From assembly GCA_035948415.1 (NCBI GenBank), contig DASZJD010000034.1, positions 1-64,000 on the forward strand: DNA of 64,000 nucleotides, read 5' to 3'. Below, piece by piece: positions 23,220-31,642 of this stretch. This DNA comes from Acidimicrobiia bacterium (GTDB lineage Bacteria > Actinomycetota > Acidimicrobiia > IMCC26256 > PALSA-555). Every line of letters starts with the position of its first letter. The stretch's first letter is position 1. A model generated the notes under the pieces. The model did no database searches. It was not told the DNA's origin and worked only from the letters and a program-made list of their open reading frames with translations. The position numbers and the translations under genes were made by a program.

Positions 23220-26200
23220 CTACGCCAGTTGGTCGCGGAGTGGTCGGGCGCGACGTTCGACACCGGCGAAGCCGCGTGTACCCGCGGTCTCGAGGGCGGC
23301 CTCGAGCAAGCCCACGGCACGCGCTCGGTCGTCGCCCTGAGCGCGCTCGACGAGCATCCTGGCGAGCTCGAGCTGCGTCGTGGCCCGCCAGAACGGGGCG
23401 CGGGCCCGCTCGGCCAGGGCCAGGGCCCGGGCGAAATCGGCCTCGGCGCGCTCGTGGTCGCCCAGCGCGGCCCGACCGACCCCCAACCAGAGCGCCACCG
23501 GACCGGAATGGGCGGCGCCGTGCCACACCCATTGATCGGCGAACGGCTCCAGGAGCGCGACGGCGGCCCGCACGGCGGCGAGGTTCCCGACGACCGCGGC
23601 CGCCTGGGTCACCCCTCGCACCGCTGACGCCCAGCTGGGGTCGATCCAGAGGCCGGGGAGCTCGGCCGCGAGGTTGTCGACGAGCGGGCGCGCGTCCTCC
23701 ACCCAGTCGCTCACCGCCAGCACCTGGGCGAGGGAGGATCGAAACGCGGGAATGCCGGGATGCTCGGCCGCAGTCGCGGCGAGGAGGTCGCGCATCTCCG
23801 CCTGCCGGCCCGCGGCGAAGCGCAGCTCGATGACCTGGCCCCCGTAAACGACCAGCGCGTCGGATTGGTCGGCGTCGACGGCGATCTGCAGCGCCGTGTT
23901 CGCGTGCTCTTCAGCGGTCGCGAGGTCGCCTGCGAGCAGGGCGTGGCTCGCTTGGAACCACTCGGCCTCCCACCGCATGACGGGGTCACCGACGGCCTCG
24001 GCCAGCCGCTGGATGTCTGCGAGGTCCTCCCGCGCCTGGTTGATGTCGCCCCGCTGCATGGCGAGGTGGACGCTCCCGACGAACGTCCACCACTGCTGGC
24101 TCGGGTCGAGCCGAGGCCTCAGTTCGTGGAACTCGGCCTGTCGGGCCAGGCGCTCGTCGAGGTTCTGGGGGATGAAGTACAGGTGGAGGGCGTGGAGCGC
24201 GTGCCAACGCGCTTGCGGGTCGTTCGTCGTCTCGGTGAGCGCGAGCGCTTCGTCGATGAGCTGCCGCGTGTCGTACTCGGGGCTGTAGATGGTCTCGAGT
24301 GCCCACTGCGCGAGCAGGCGCGCCCGCAGATCCGGCGACGAGGTTCCCACGGCGTCGAGCGCGGCGCGCAGGACGTCGATGCGCTCGACGTCGAGGCGGC
24401 CGATGAAGGCGGTGTACCCGCGCGTGTTGGCCAACGCGGCCTCAACGAGCTGCTCGGTGGCGCCGAGGCGCTGGGCGAGGTCGGCCGCGTCCAGCAGGGT
24501 CTGACGGAACTCGGCCAGCCCGGCAAGCCGCTGCGCGCTGCCGAGCCGGACCAGGAGCTCGCAGCGGCGCAGGTCTCGGGCGTCTCGATCCAGCCGATCG
24601 ACGAGGTCGAGCGCCTGGGCGTACCAGCGCGCGGCCTCCTCGGGCGCGAGCCGGCGCTGGGCCCGGTCGCCAGCGGCGATGGAGTAGCCGATGGCCTTGT
24701 CGAGGTCGGCGGGCTGGGTGGCCGCGTACCAGTGGTGGGCGAGCTCACCCACCCGCTCCTCGTGGTCCCCCGGAAGCGTCTCGAGGGCCTCGGCGACGCG
24801 GCGGTGCAGCCGCTGGCGACGAGCCGCGTTCAGCTCGTCGTAAAGCGCCCGCTGGATCAGCGCGTGCACGAAGGTGAAACAACCCGGACTGCGCGGCGCG
24901 TCGGCGATGACCGCCGCCGCCACCCCGGCGTCGAGGACGTCGAGCAGCTCGTCCTCGTCGATGTCGACGAGGGCGCCGAGCAGGGTGACGTCGAAGTCCC
25001 TTCCGATCACTGAGGCCGCCGCCAGTGCCCGGGTGGCGTCGGGCCCCAGCCGGTGGACGCGCCGCCCGATCACCTCACGCACGCTGACGGGGAGCCCTTG
25101 GGTGTTCAGGTCCAGCTGCGCCACCCAGCGCCCGTCGTCGGTCTGGGAGATCGCCCCGGTCTCGGCCAAGTGGCGCAGGATCTCGAGGACGAAGAACGGG
25201 TTTCCGTCCGTCTCTGCCGACAGCGCGTCCCGCAGGGTCAGCCCGTCCTCGGTCATCTCGTGCCCGGCTGCCGCTTCGAGCAGCGCCAGCAGCTCCAGGT
25301 CATCGAGGCCCCGCAGGCTCACGCGCTCGACCCCAGGCTCGCGGTGCAAGGCGGCCAGCACCTCCGCCAGCGGGTCGTCTGCCCCCACATCGGCGGCGCG
25401 GAAGGTACCGAGCATCAGGAGCCGGATCGACCGCGAGCCCGCCACCACGTGGCGCAGCAGCTGCAAGGTCGGCCGGTCGGCCCAGTGGAGGTCATCGAGC
25501 ACCAGCAGCACCGGCGTGTCGGTGGCCACCCGGCCCAGCAGGTCCAGAACCGCCGCGAAGAGCAGGTGCCGCTCGGTGTCTCGATCCGACGACCGCGAGC
25601 TCGGCACCTCGTCCAGCCGGGTGCCGAGCCCGGGTACCAGGGCCACGAGGTCCCCGCCTCGCGCGTCCACGTGCGCCCGGAGCACGGGCTGCGGCACGTG
25701 CTCGACGAGATCGCCGAGCGCCTCGACCCAGGGCTGATAGGGGATGCCCAGCTCCTCGTCGCAGCGGCCGTACAGCACCACCGCCCCCGCGGCCTGCGCG
25801 TCGGAAGCCACCGTCGACACCAGCGTCGTCTTGCCGATCCCCGCCTCGCCGCCGACGAGCACGATCCGCCGGTCGCCTTCGGCGGCGACCTCCTTGAGGG
25901 CCGTCGCCACGCTGGCGCGCTCGACGCTCCGACCCACGAACAGCGATCCGTCCGGCGTGCGCAGCCGAGCCGGGAGCGGCACCGACCAGCCCGCGCCCGG
26001 GGCCGGCGCCCACGCCAGCCGACACGCCGACACGGGCTCGCCCAGCCCCTTCAGGGACAGCGGCCCGACGTCCTCGAAGGTGTGGTCGCCGCGGCTCCCG
26101 ACCAGCGCCCGGACCATCGCGGTGGTGAGGATCTCCCCGCCCTGCGCGGCGGCGCACAGCCGCGCCGCCTCGACCACCGACGCGCCGTAGAAGTCGCCGT

Positions 26201-26519
26201 CGTCGGCGCGCTCGGCCTCGCCGTGGCTGATGCCGACCCGCACCGCGAGCGGCTCGCCCCGGTGCCGGTTGTGCCGATCGACGGCTTGTTGGGTCGCCCG
26301 CGCGCACGCCAGCGCCGAGCTCACGCTCGGGAACACCGCGTGCAGCCCGTCGCCGGTGCTCTTGACCTCCGACCCGTCAGTCGCCTCGAGCGCGTCGCGC
26401 AAGAGGCCGAAGTAGACCCGGCGCAGGTCCTCGGCGGCCTCCGGGCCCAGCCGCGATGCCAACGCGGTGGAATCGACGAGATCGGTGAACATCGTGGTCA
26501 CCATCACCGTCGGACTCAA
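23220..26519 (-). CDS. Class III cyclase - AAA/NACHT-like ATPase - TPR regulatory protein
   Basis: Large signalling protein of about 1099 residues. Residues 1-165 are a class III cyclase domain (TDLVDST with Asp 13, KSTGDGLHAVF with Asp 57, and VVEAARLC where Asn is usual). From about 190 there is a LuxR/MalT-type ATPase with Walker A GGEAGIGKTT (Lys 230) and Walker B LLVLDDLHWAD. Residues 560-1099 are helical TPR-like repeats. No C-terminal HTH is visible, unlike LAL regulators. The start is TTG at 26519 since an in-frame stop lies four codons before it; ATG at 26504 is also possible. TAGCCT at 26557-26562 may be its -10. Confidence 0.9.
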   Translation of the reverse strand: MSPTVMVTTMFTDLVDSTALASRLGPEAAEDLRRVYFGLLRDALEATDGSEVKSTGDGLHAVFPSVSSALACARATQQAVDRHNRHRGEPLAVRVGISHGEAERADDGDFYGASVVEAARLCAAAQGGEILTTAMVRALVGSRGDHTFEDVGPLSLKGLGEPVSACRLAWAPAPGAGWSVPLPARLRTPDGSLFVGRSVERASVATALKEVAAEGDRRIVLVGGEAGIGKTTLVSTVASDAQAAGAVVLYGRCDEELGIPYQPWVEALGDLVEHVPQPVLRAHVDARGGDLVALVPGLGTRLDEVPSSRSSDRDTERHLLFAAVLDLLGRVATDTPVLLVLDDLHWADRPTLQLLRHVVAGSRSIRLLMLGTFRAADVGADDPLAEVLAALHREPGVERVSLRGLDDLELLALLEAAAGHEMTEDGLTLRDALSAETDGNPFFVLEILRHLAETGAISQTDDGRWVAQLDLNTQGLPVSVREVIGRRVHRLGPDATRALAAASVIGRDFDVTLLGALVDIDEDELLDVLDAGVAAAVIADAPRSPGCFTFVHALIQRALYDELNAARRQRLHRRVAEALETLPGDHEERVGELAHHWYAATQPADLDKAIGYSIAAGDRAQRRLAPEEAARWYAQALDLVDRLDRDARDLRRCELLVRLGSAQRLAGLAEFRQTLLDAADLAQRLGATEQLVEAALANTRGYTAFIGRLDVERIDVLRAALDAVGTSSPDLRARLLAQWALETIYSPEYDTRQLIDEALALTETTNDPQARWHALHALHLYFIPQNLDERLARQAEFHELRPRLDPSQQWWTFVGSVHLAMQRGDINQAREDLADIQRLAEAVGDPVMRWEAEWFQASHALLAGDLATAEEHANTALQIAVDADQSDALVVYGGQVIELRFAAGRQAEMRDLLAATAAEHPGIPAFRSSLAQVLAVSDWVEDARPLVDNLAAELPGLWIDPSWASAVRGVTQAAAVVGNLAAVRAAVALLEPFADQWVWHGAAHSGPVALWLGVGRAALGDHERAEADFARALALAERARAPFWRATTQLELARMLVERAQGDDRARAVGLLEAALETAGTRGFAGVERRARPLRDQLA

Positions 26520-26559
26520 CGCCGCCGTCCCTCACACCCGCGCGAGAACGACCGTCAGG

Positions 26560-27630
26560 CTACCCGCCGAGTTCCGACACGCGCCCGGCTCCGGATCGGG
26601 TGCGGCCGTTGAGGTCGTCGATGAGCTCCCGCAGGCGTGCCCACCCACGGCGATCGAACCAGAACGCGATCCGCTCGGTGTCGAGTGCGTCCTCGTCAGC
26701 GCGCTCCGCCGCGGACGGGTCGACGCGTTCGATGCGTCCGCGGCGGACGATGTCAGCGAACTTCTCGCTCAGGCGGTCGAGCGTCGCGTCGTCGGGCGCG
26801 GCCCGCAGCCGGACCACGAGCCGACCGTCGACGAAGCGCTGCGAGTGGTAGTTGGTGAAGAAGCTCGTGACCTCGTCGACGGCGGTGTCGACGTCGTCGG
26901 TGACGGTGAGCAGCCCGAGGTCGGGCGGTGAGATGTAGCCGTCTGCGAGCAGCTCGAGGCGCACGAACTCGAGCCACCCGGCCCAGTACGTGCCGCCGGG
27001 CGTGTCCAGCAGGATGACCGGCCCCGGCTGCGCCTTGCCCGTCTGCACGAGGGTCAGGAGCTCGAACGTCTCGTCCATCGTCCCGAACCCGCCCGGGAGC
27101 AGCACGAAGGCGTCAGACTCCTTCACGAAGGCGAGCTTGCGGGTGAAGAAGTACCGGAAGTGGATGAGCTTCGGGTCGTCGGCGATGAACTGCGAGGTCG
27201 CGGCCTCGAACGGCAGCCGGATGCTCACGCCGAAGGCCCGGTCGGGCCCGGCGCCCTCGATGCCGGCCTCCATGATCCCCGGGCCGGCCCCGGTGATCAC
27301 CATCCAGTCACGCTCCGCGATCGCGTCCGCGAACCGGCGGGCCTGGTGGTAGAGGGGGTCGTCCGGCTGGGTGCGGGCGGAGCCGAAGATCGCGACCTTC
27401 CGCTGGGTCCGGTACGGCTCGAAGACGTGGAAGAAGTAGCGCATCTCCTTCAGCGCCGCGTTCGCGATCTTCAGGTCGCCACGGTCGGCGCCGTCGCGAG
27501 CCAGCCGGAGGGCCGAGGCGACGAGCTCGAAGATCAGGTCGGCGTCACGGCCGCTCCCGGCGCGCGTCACGAGGTCGGCGACGGCGTCGTCGAGCTCAGG
27601 GTCCCCGGTGCGGTAGCGGGGCAGCTTCAT
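26560..27630 (-). CDS. LOG family (TIGR00730-like) Rossmann protein
   Basis: Protein of 356 residues with a lysine-decarboxylase-like/LOG core: VAIFGSARTQPDDP, VITGAGPGIMEAGIEGA and LLPGGFGTMDETFELLTL, the PGGxGTxxE motif of cytokinin-riboside-phosphate phosphoribohydrolases. The protein is longer than the common 190-residue LOGs, with an N-terminal helical region and a 100-residue C-terminal extension, as in a nucleotide-hydrolysing PpnN-like subgroup. The ATG overlaps the adenosine kinase stop by 4 bases, so both probably act in purine nucleotide turnover. Confidence 0.88.
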   Translation of the reverse strand: MKLPRYRTGDPELDDAVADLVTRAGSGRDADLIFELVASALRLARDGADRGDLKIANAALKEMRYFFHVFEPYRTQRKVAIFGSARTQPDDPLYHQARRFADAIAERDWMVITGAGPGIMEAGIEGAGPDRAFGVSIRLPFEAATSQFIADDPKLIHFRYFFTRKLAFVKESDAFVLLPGGFGTMDETFELLTLVQTGKAQPGPVILLDTPGGTYWAGWLEFVRLELLADGYISPPDLGLLTVTDDVDTAVDEVTSFFTNYHSQRFVDGRLVVRLRAAPDDATLDRLSEKFADIVRRGRIERVDPSAAERADEDALDTERIAFWFDRRGWARLRELIDDLNGRTRSGAGRVSELGG

Positions 27631-28634
27631 CGCAGCAGCGGCGCCGCGAGCTCGGCCAGGGGGCGCTCGGGGCGGCCCCCCAGGTGGGAGATCACCTCGG
27701 AGGCGGCGACGGCGCCGAGCCGGCCGCACCGGGCCAGGTCGGAGCCGTGCGTGAACCCGAACAGGAACCCGGCCGCATAGAGGTCGCCGGCTCCGGTGGT
27801 GTCGACGACGCTCCCCGGGACCGGATGGACGGGGACCTCGACGAGCTCGTCCCGTGACACCACGACCGAGCCCTTGGCGCCCCGGGTGAGCGCGGCGGCG
27901 TCGCAGTAGCGGACGGCCGGCTCGATCGCGTCGTCGAGGGTCGGGACCTCGTAGAGGGCACAGATCTCGGCTTCGTTGGCGAACAGCAGGTCGACGTCGT
28001 GCTGGACGAGGGCGAGGAGGTCGGCCCGGTGGCGCTCGACGCAGAAGGTGTCGGACAGGCTCAGCGCGACGCGTCGCCCGGCCTCGTGCGCGGCGCGGGC
28101 GGCGTGCCGGAACGCGGCCTTGGCGTCGGGCAGGTCGAAGAGGTACCCCTCCAGGTAGACGACGGCCGCGGCGGCGACCAACGCCGGCGACACGTCGTCG
28201 GGGTGGAGCTGGGCCGCGGCCCCGAGGAACGTGTTCATCGTCCGCTCGGCGTCCGGGCTCACGAGGACGAGGGACCGGCCGGTCGGGTCACCGGTGGTCG
28301 CCGGCCGGGTCTCGAAGCGCACCCCGGCGGCGCGGATGTCGTGGGCGAACACCTCGCCCAGCAGGTCGTCGCGCACCCGGCCCACGAACGCGCTGCGCCC
28401 CCCGAGCGACGCCACCCCGACCGCGGTGTTCGCGGCCGAGCCACCGGACATCTCGGTGCCCGGTCCCATCCGCTCGTAGAGGGCGCGGGCCCGCTCGGCG
28501 TCGATGAGCGCGGTCGCGCCCTTGTAGAGGCCCTGCTCGGCGAGGAACTCGTCGGTGGCGGCGCTCAGCACGTCGACGAGCGCGTTGCCGACGGCGACGA
28601 CGTCGAGGGTCGGAGGCGCCGCCGCCGGGGTCAC
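27627..28634 (-). CDS. PfkB family carbohydrate kinase, probable adenosine kinase
   Basis: Ribokinase-fold kinase of 335 residues. GNALVDVL near the start and SGGSAANTAVGVASLGG are the substrate glycines; the C-terminal signature DTTGAGDLYAAGFLFG carries the catalytic Asp and anion hole. FCVERHR and LLFANEAEICALY resemble the adenosine kinase subgroup rather than sugar kinases. The start (28634) overlaps the FO synthase stop by 4 bases. Adenosine kinase would recycle adenosine formed by the radical SAM FO synthase and by methyltransferases, a sensible partner (inference). Confidence 0.85.
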   Translation of the reverse strand: MTPAAAPPTLDVVAVGNALVDVLSAATDEFLAEQGLYKGATALIDAERARALYERMGPGTEMSGGSAANTAVGVASLGGRSAFVGRVRDDLLGEVFAHDIRAAGVRFETRPATTGDPTGRSLVLVSPDAERTMNTFLGAAAQLHPDDVSPALVAAAAVVYLEGYLFDLPDAKAAFRHAARAAHEAGRRVALSLSDTFCVERHRADLLALVQHDVDLLFANEAEICALYEVPTLDDAIEPAVRYCDAAALTRGAKGSVVVSRDELVEVPVHPVPGSVVDTTGAGDLYAAGFLFGFTHGSDLARCGRLGAVAASEVISHLGGRPERPLAELAAPLLR

Positions 28635-30982
28635 GTCCCGGCGCGGCGGCTCAGCCCCACGGGCACCGGATCAGCGGGCTGGGGCCGCAAGGGTCGGCCC
28701 TCGGTGCGGGTCCGGCCGTAGAGGGTGGTGCGCTGCTCGAGTGGTCGCCCGAGGGGCTCGACGATCGACCGGAACCCGGCGTCGTCGAGCTCCTGGCCGT
28801 GCGACGCCCCCGCGGCCCGCGAGATGTTCTCGTCCATCAGCGTCCCGCCGAGGTCGTTGCACCCGGCCCGCAGAGCCTGCTGGGCGCCGCGCACGCCGAC
28901 CTTGACCCACGACACCTGCACGTTGTCGATCGCGCCGCGGTAGGCGATGCGCCCGACGGCGTGGACGAGCAGCACCTCGCGGAAGGTCGGGCCCTTCCGG
29001 GCCTTGCCCTGCAGCGCGAGCGGGGTCGCCATGTGCACGAACGGAAGGGGGACGAACTCGGTGAAGCCTCCCGTCTCCCGCTGGAGCGCGCGGGTGCGGA
29101 CGAGGTGCCGGGCGATGTGCACCGGCCGCTCGACGTGCCCGAACATGATCGTCACGTTCGACCGGAGCCCGATCGAGTGGGCGACCCGGTGGGCGTCGAG
29201 CCACTCGTCGGTCGTGACCTTGTCGGGGCAGATGACCGCCCGCACCTCGTCGTCGAGGATCTCGGCGGCGGTGCCGGGCAGGGTGGACAGGCCGGCGTCC
29301 CGCAGGACTCGGAGGTAGTCCCGCAGCGGCGCCCCGAGCCGGCGGGCCCCCTCGGTGACCTCGAGGGCGGTGAACCCGTGGACGTGGATCGTGGGCGCGA
29401 CCTCCTTCACCGCTCGGGTGACCGTGAGGTAGTAGTCGCCGTCGAAGTCGGGGTGGATCCCGCCTTGCAGGCACACCTCGGTGGCGCCGAGGTCGACGGC
29501 CTCGACGACTCGTCGCTGGATCTCGTCGAGGCCGAGCAGATAGGGCTCGCCGCGCAGGTTCAGCGACAACGGCCCCTTCGAGAAGGCGCAGAACCGGCAC
29601 CGGAACGTGCAGACGTTCGTGTAGTTGATGTTCCGGTTCCGGACGAAGGTGACGACATCGCCGACGGTGTCGCGTCGCAGCTGATCGGCGACCTCGGCGA
29701 CTCGTCGCACCTCCGGCCCGCGGGCGCCGAGCAGGGTCACCAGCTCGTCGACGCCGGGCTCGTGGCCGACCAGGATCCCGTCGAGGACCTCGTCCACCGC
29801 GCCCCGGACGCGGGACGTCGCCCCGGGGGCGCCGAGCACGTCGGGCGGGGCCGCGTCGCCGCCGGCGGACCACCGGTCGTCGCGTGCCAGGCCCTCGGAG
29901 TCGGAGGCTCGGCGCACCGCGGGCCGGACGTCCTCGTGCAGCCACGTCTCGTCGCGGACGAACTCGGGGTACACGGTGAGCCTCGGCGCCAGCGTCTTGC
30001 CGGCGGCCTCCGTCGCGGCGCGGAGCCGTTCGAGCGCGGGCCACGGTCGCTCGGGGTTCACGTGGTCGGGGGTGAGCGGGGACACACCGCCCCAGTCGTC
30101 GATGCCGGCGGCGAGGAGCGGGCCGAGCTCGTCGCTGAGGTTCGGCGGGGCCTGGAGATGGATCGCCGCCGGGAGGACGAGGCGCGCCACCGCCACGGCC
30201 CGCAGGTACTCGTCGCGGTCGCACGGCGGATGGTCGTGCATGGCCGTGCCCGGCTTCGGCAGGAAGTTCTGGACGATGACCTCCTGGACGTGGCCGTGCC
30301 GCTCGTGCGACTCGCGGATGGCGAGGAGCGCGTCGACGCGCTCCTCGTAGGTCTCGCCGATGCCGACCAGGATCCCGGTCGTGAACGGCACCCGAGCGCG
30401 CCCGGCGCCCTCGAGGGTGGCGAGCCGCCGCGCCGGCGTCTTGTCCGGCGCGCGGTGGTGGGCGGCACCGAGCGCCGCCAGCCGGGCGGCGAGCGTCTCG
30501 ATCATCATCCCTTGGGACGGGCTGACGGCTCGGAGCCGCGCCAGGTCGGGCTCGCCGAGGGCACCCGCGTTGGCGTGGGGGAGCAGGCCGGTCCGCTCGA
30601 GCACCGCGCCGGCCGCCTCCACCAGGTAGTCGACGGTGGTGCCGTGCCCGTGCTCGGCGAGCCACGCCGCCGCGTCCGGGTAGCGCGCCTCGGGGGCCTC
30701 GCCGAGCGTGAACAGCGCCTCGTGGCAGCCGGCGGCCGCCCCGGCCTCGGCGATGGCCACCACCTCGTCGAGGTCGAGGAACGGGGCGGGGAGGCGGGCG
30801 GGCGGCTTCGCGAAGGTGCAGTAGCCGCAGTGGTCGCGGCACAGCATCGTCAGGGCGATGAAGACCTTCGGCGAGAACGTGACCCGCGTGCCGTGGGCGT
30901 CGTCCCGCACCGCCGACGCCGCGCCGAGCAGCTCCGCGAGGGGGGCGTCGCGCAGCGCCACGGCCTCGTGGCGGCTCAGCAT
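28631..30982 (-). CDS. fbiC: Bifunctional FO biosynthesis protein CofGH (FO synthase)
   Basis: Fusion of two radical SAM enzymes, 783 residues, making the F420 chromophore FO from tyrosine and a flavin precursor. The CofG half has the cluster motif CRDHCGYC (Cys 48, 52, 55); the CofH half has CTFRCRFC (458, 462, 465). Further segments such as QNFLPKPGTAM and GGIHPDFDGDYYL fit FbiC of actinobacteria. ATG 30982 follows TAGCAT by 6 bases; that hexamer overlaps the pgl stop codon. First gene of fbiC-adenosine kinase-LOG. F420-using enzymes such as F420-dependent glucose-6-phosphate dehydrogenase would connect it to the neighbouring zwf-pgl. Confidence 0.95.
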   Translation of the reverse strand: MLSRHEAVALRDAPLAELLGAASAVRDDAHGTRVTFSPKVFIALTMLCRDHCGYCTFAKPPARLPAPFLDLDEVVAIAEAGAAAGCHEALFTLGEAPEARYPDAAAWLAEHGHGTTVDYLVEAAGAVLERTGLLPHANAGALGEPDLARLRAVSPSQGMMIETLAARLAALGAAHHRAPDKTPARRLATLEGAGRARVPFTTGILVGIGETYEERVDALLAIRESHERHGHVQEVIVQNFLPKPGTAMHDHPPCDRDEYLRAVAVARLVLPAAIHLQAPPNLSDELGPLLAAGIDDWGGVSPLTPDHVNPERPWPALERLRAATEAAGKTLAPRLTVYPEFVRDETWLHEDVRPAVRRASDSEGLARDDRWSAGGDAAPPDVLGAPGATSRVRGAVDEVLDGILVGHEPGVDELVTLLGARGPEVRRVAEVADQLRRDTVGDVVTFVRNRNINYTNVCTFRCRFCAFSKGPLSLNLRGEPYLLGLDEIQRRVVEAVDLGATEVCLQGGIHPDFDGDYYLTVTRAVKEVAPTIHVHGFTALEVTEGARRLGAPLRDYLRVLRDAGLSTLPGTAAEILDDEVRAVICPDKVTTDEWLDAHRVAHSIGLRSNVTIMFGHVERPVHIARHLVRTRALQRETGGFTEFVPLPFVHMATPLALQGKARKGPTFREVLLVHAVGRIAYRGAIDNVQVSWVKVGVRGAQQALRAGCNDLGGTLMDENISRAAGASHGQELDDAGFRSIVEPLGRPLEQRTTLYGRTRTEGRPLRPQPADPVPVGLSRRAGT

Positions 30983-30988
30983 GAGCGC

Positions 30989-30994
30989 ATGCTA
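30989..30994 (-). promoter_or_regulatory. -10 element of fbiC, overlapping the pgl stop codon
   Basis: TAGCAT on the minus strand, 6 bases before ATG at 30982. Its first three bases are the TAG stop of pgl. Confidence 0.5.
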
Positions 30995-31642
30995 CGTGCC
31001 CGCGACCGCGGCTTCGTCGACGAGCCACACCACGCGGGGGGCCCGCACCCGGGCCGCGGGGAGGTCCTCGCCGCGCCGCACGGCGGCCAGGGCGTCGCGC
31101 TTGTCGGCGCCGGCCACGGTGAACACGACGAGCCCGGCTCGGGCGAGCCCCGGGTAGGTGAGCGTCAGCCGCTCGTGCGGGTGCTGGTCGTCGCCGGTGG
31201 CGACGACGAGCCGCTCCTGCTCCTCGAGGGTCGGAGAGGCGGGAAACAGCGACGCCGTGTGCCCGTCGGGTCCCAGCCCGAGGTGCACGAGCGCGATCGG
31301 CGGCGAGCGCCGGATCAGCTCGTCGTAGGCGGCGGCGGCGCGCTCGGGGGTCGGGCCCGCGAGACGCATCGAGTGGACGGCTCGCGGCTCGACCTCGTCG
31401 AGGAACGTCACGCGGGCCATGCCCTCGTTCGAGTCCGGGTCGTGCACCGGCACCCACCGCTCGTCGCCGAAGTACGCGTCGACGCCGGACCAGTCGACGG
31501 GAGCGGTGGCGAGCAGCTCGTAGCAGGCGCGCGCCGTGCCGCCGCCCGAGAGCGCGACCGAGGCCGGAGCCTCGGCGGCGACGAGCTCGGCGAACGCCGG
31601 CGGGACGTGAGCCACGCGGCGCTCCTCGCCGAAGAGGGTCAC
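30992..31642 (-). CDS. pgl: 6-phosphogluconolactonase
   Basis: Enzyme of 216 residues hydrolysing 6-phosphogluconolactone, second step of the oxidative pentose phosphate pathway. Motifs of the DevB/Pgl family: SVALSGGGTARACYELL, VDAYFGDERWVPVHDPDSNEGM and LGLGPDGHTASLFP. The GTG at 31642 overlaps the zwf stop by 4 bases, so Pgl is made coupled to glucose-6-phosphate dehydrogenase. No opcA lies between them, unlike many actinobacteria. Confidence 0.95.
   Translation of the reverse strand: MTLFGEERRVAHVPPAFAELVAAEAPASVALSGGGTARACYELLATAPVDWSGVDAYFGDERWVPVHDPDSNEGMARVTFLDEVEPRAVHSMRLAGPTPERAAAAYDELIRRSPPIALVHLGLGPDGHTASLFPASPTLEEQERLVVATGDDQHPHERLTLTYPGLARAGLVVFTVAGADKRDALAAVRRGEDLPAARVRAPRVVWLVDEAAVAGT

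Noticed and set aside
20080-23532. Minus-strand open frame of 1150 codons
   Set aside because: It runs opposite to the GlcD/GlcE and cyclase genes whose motifs are unambiguous; low-complexity Arg/Gly/Ala protein.
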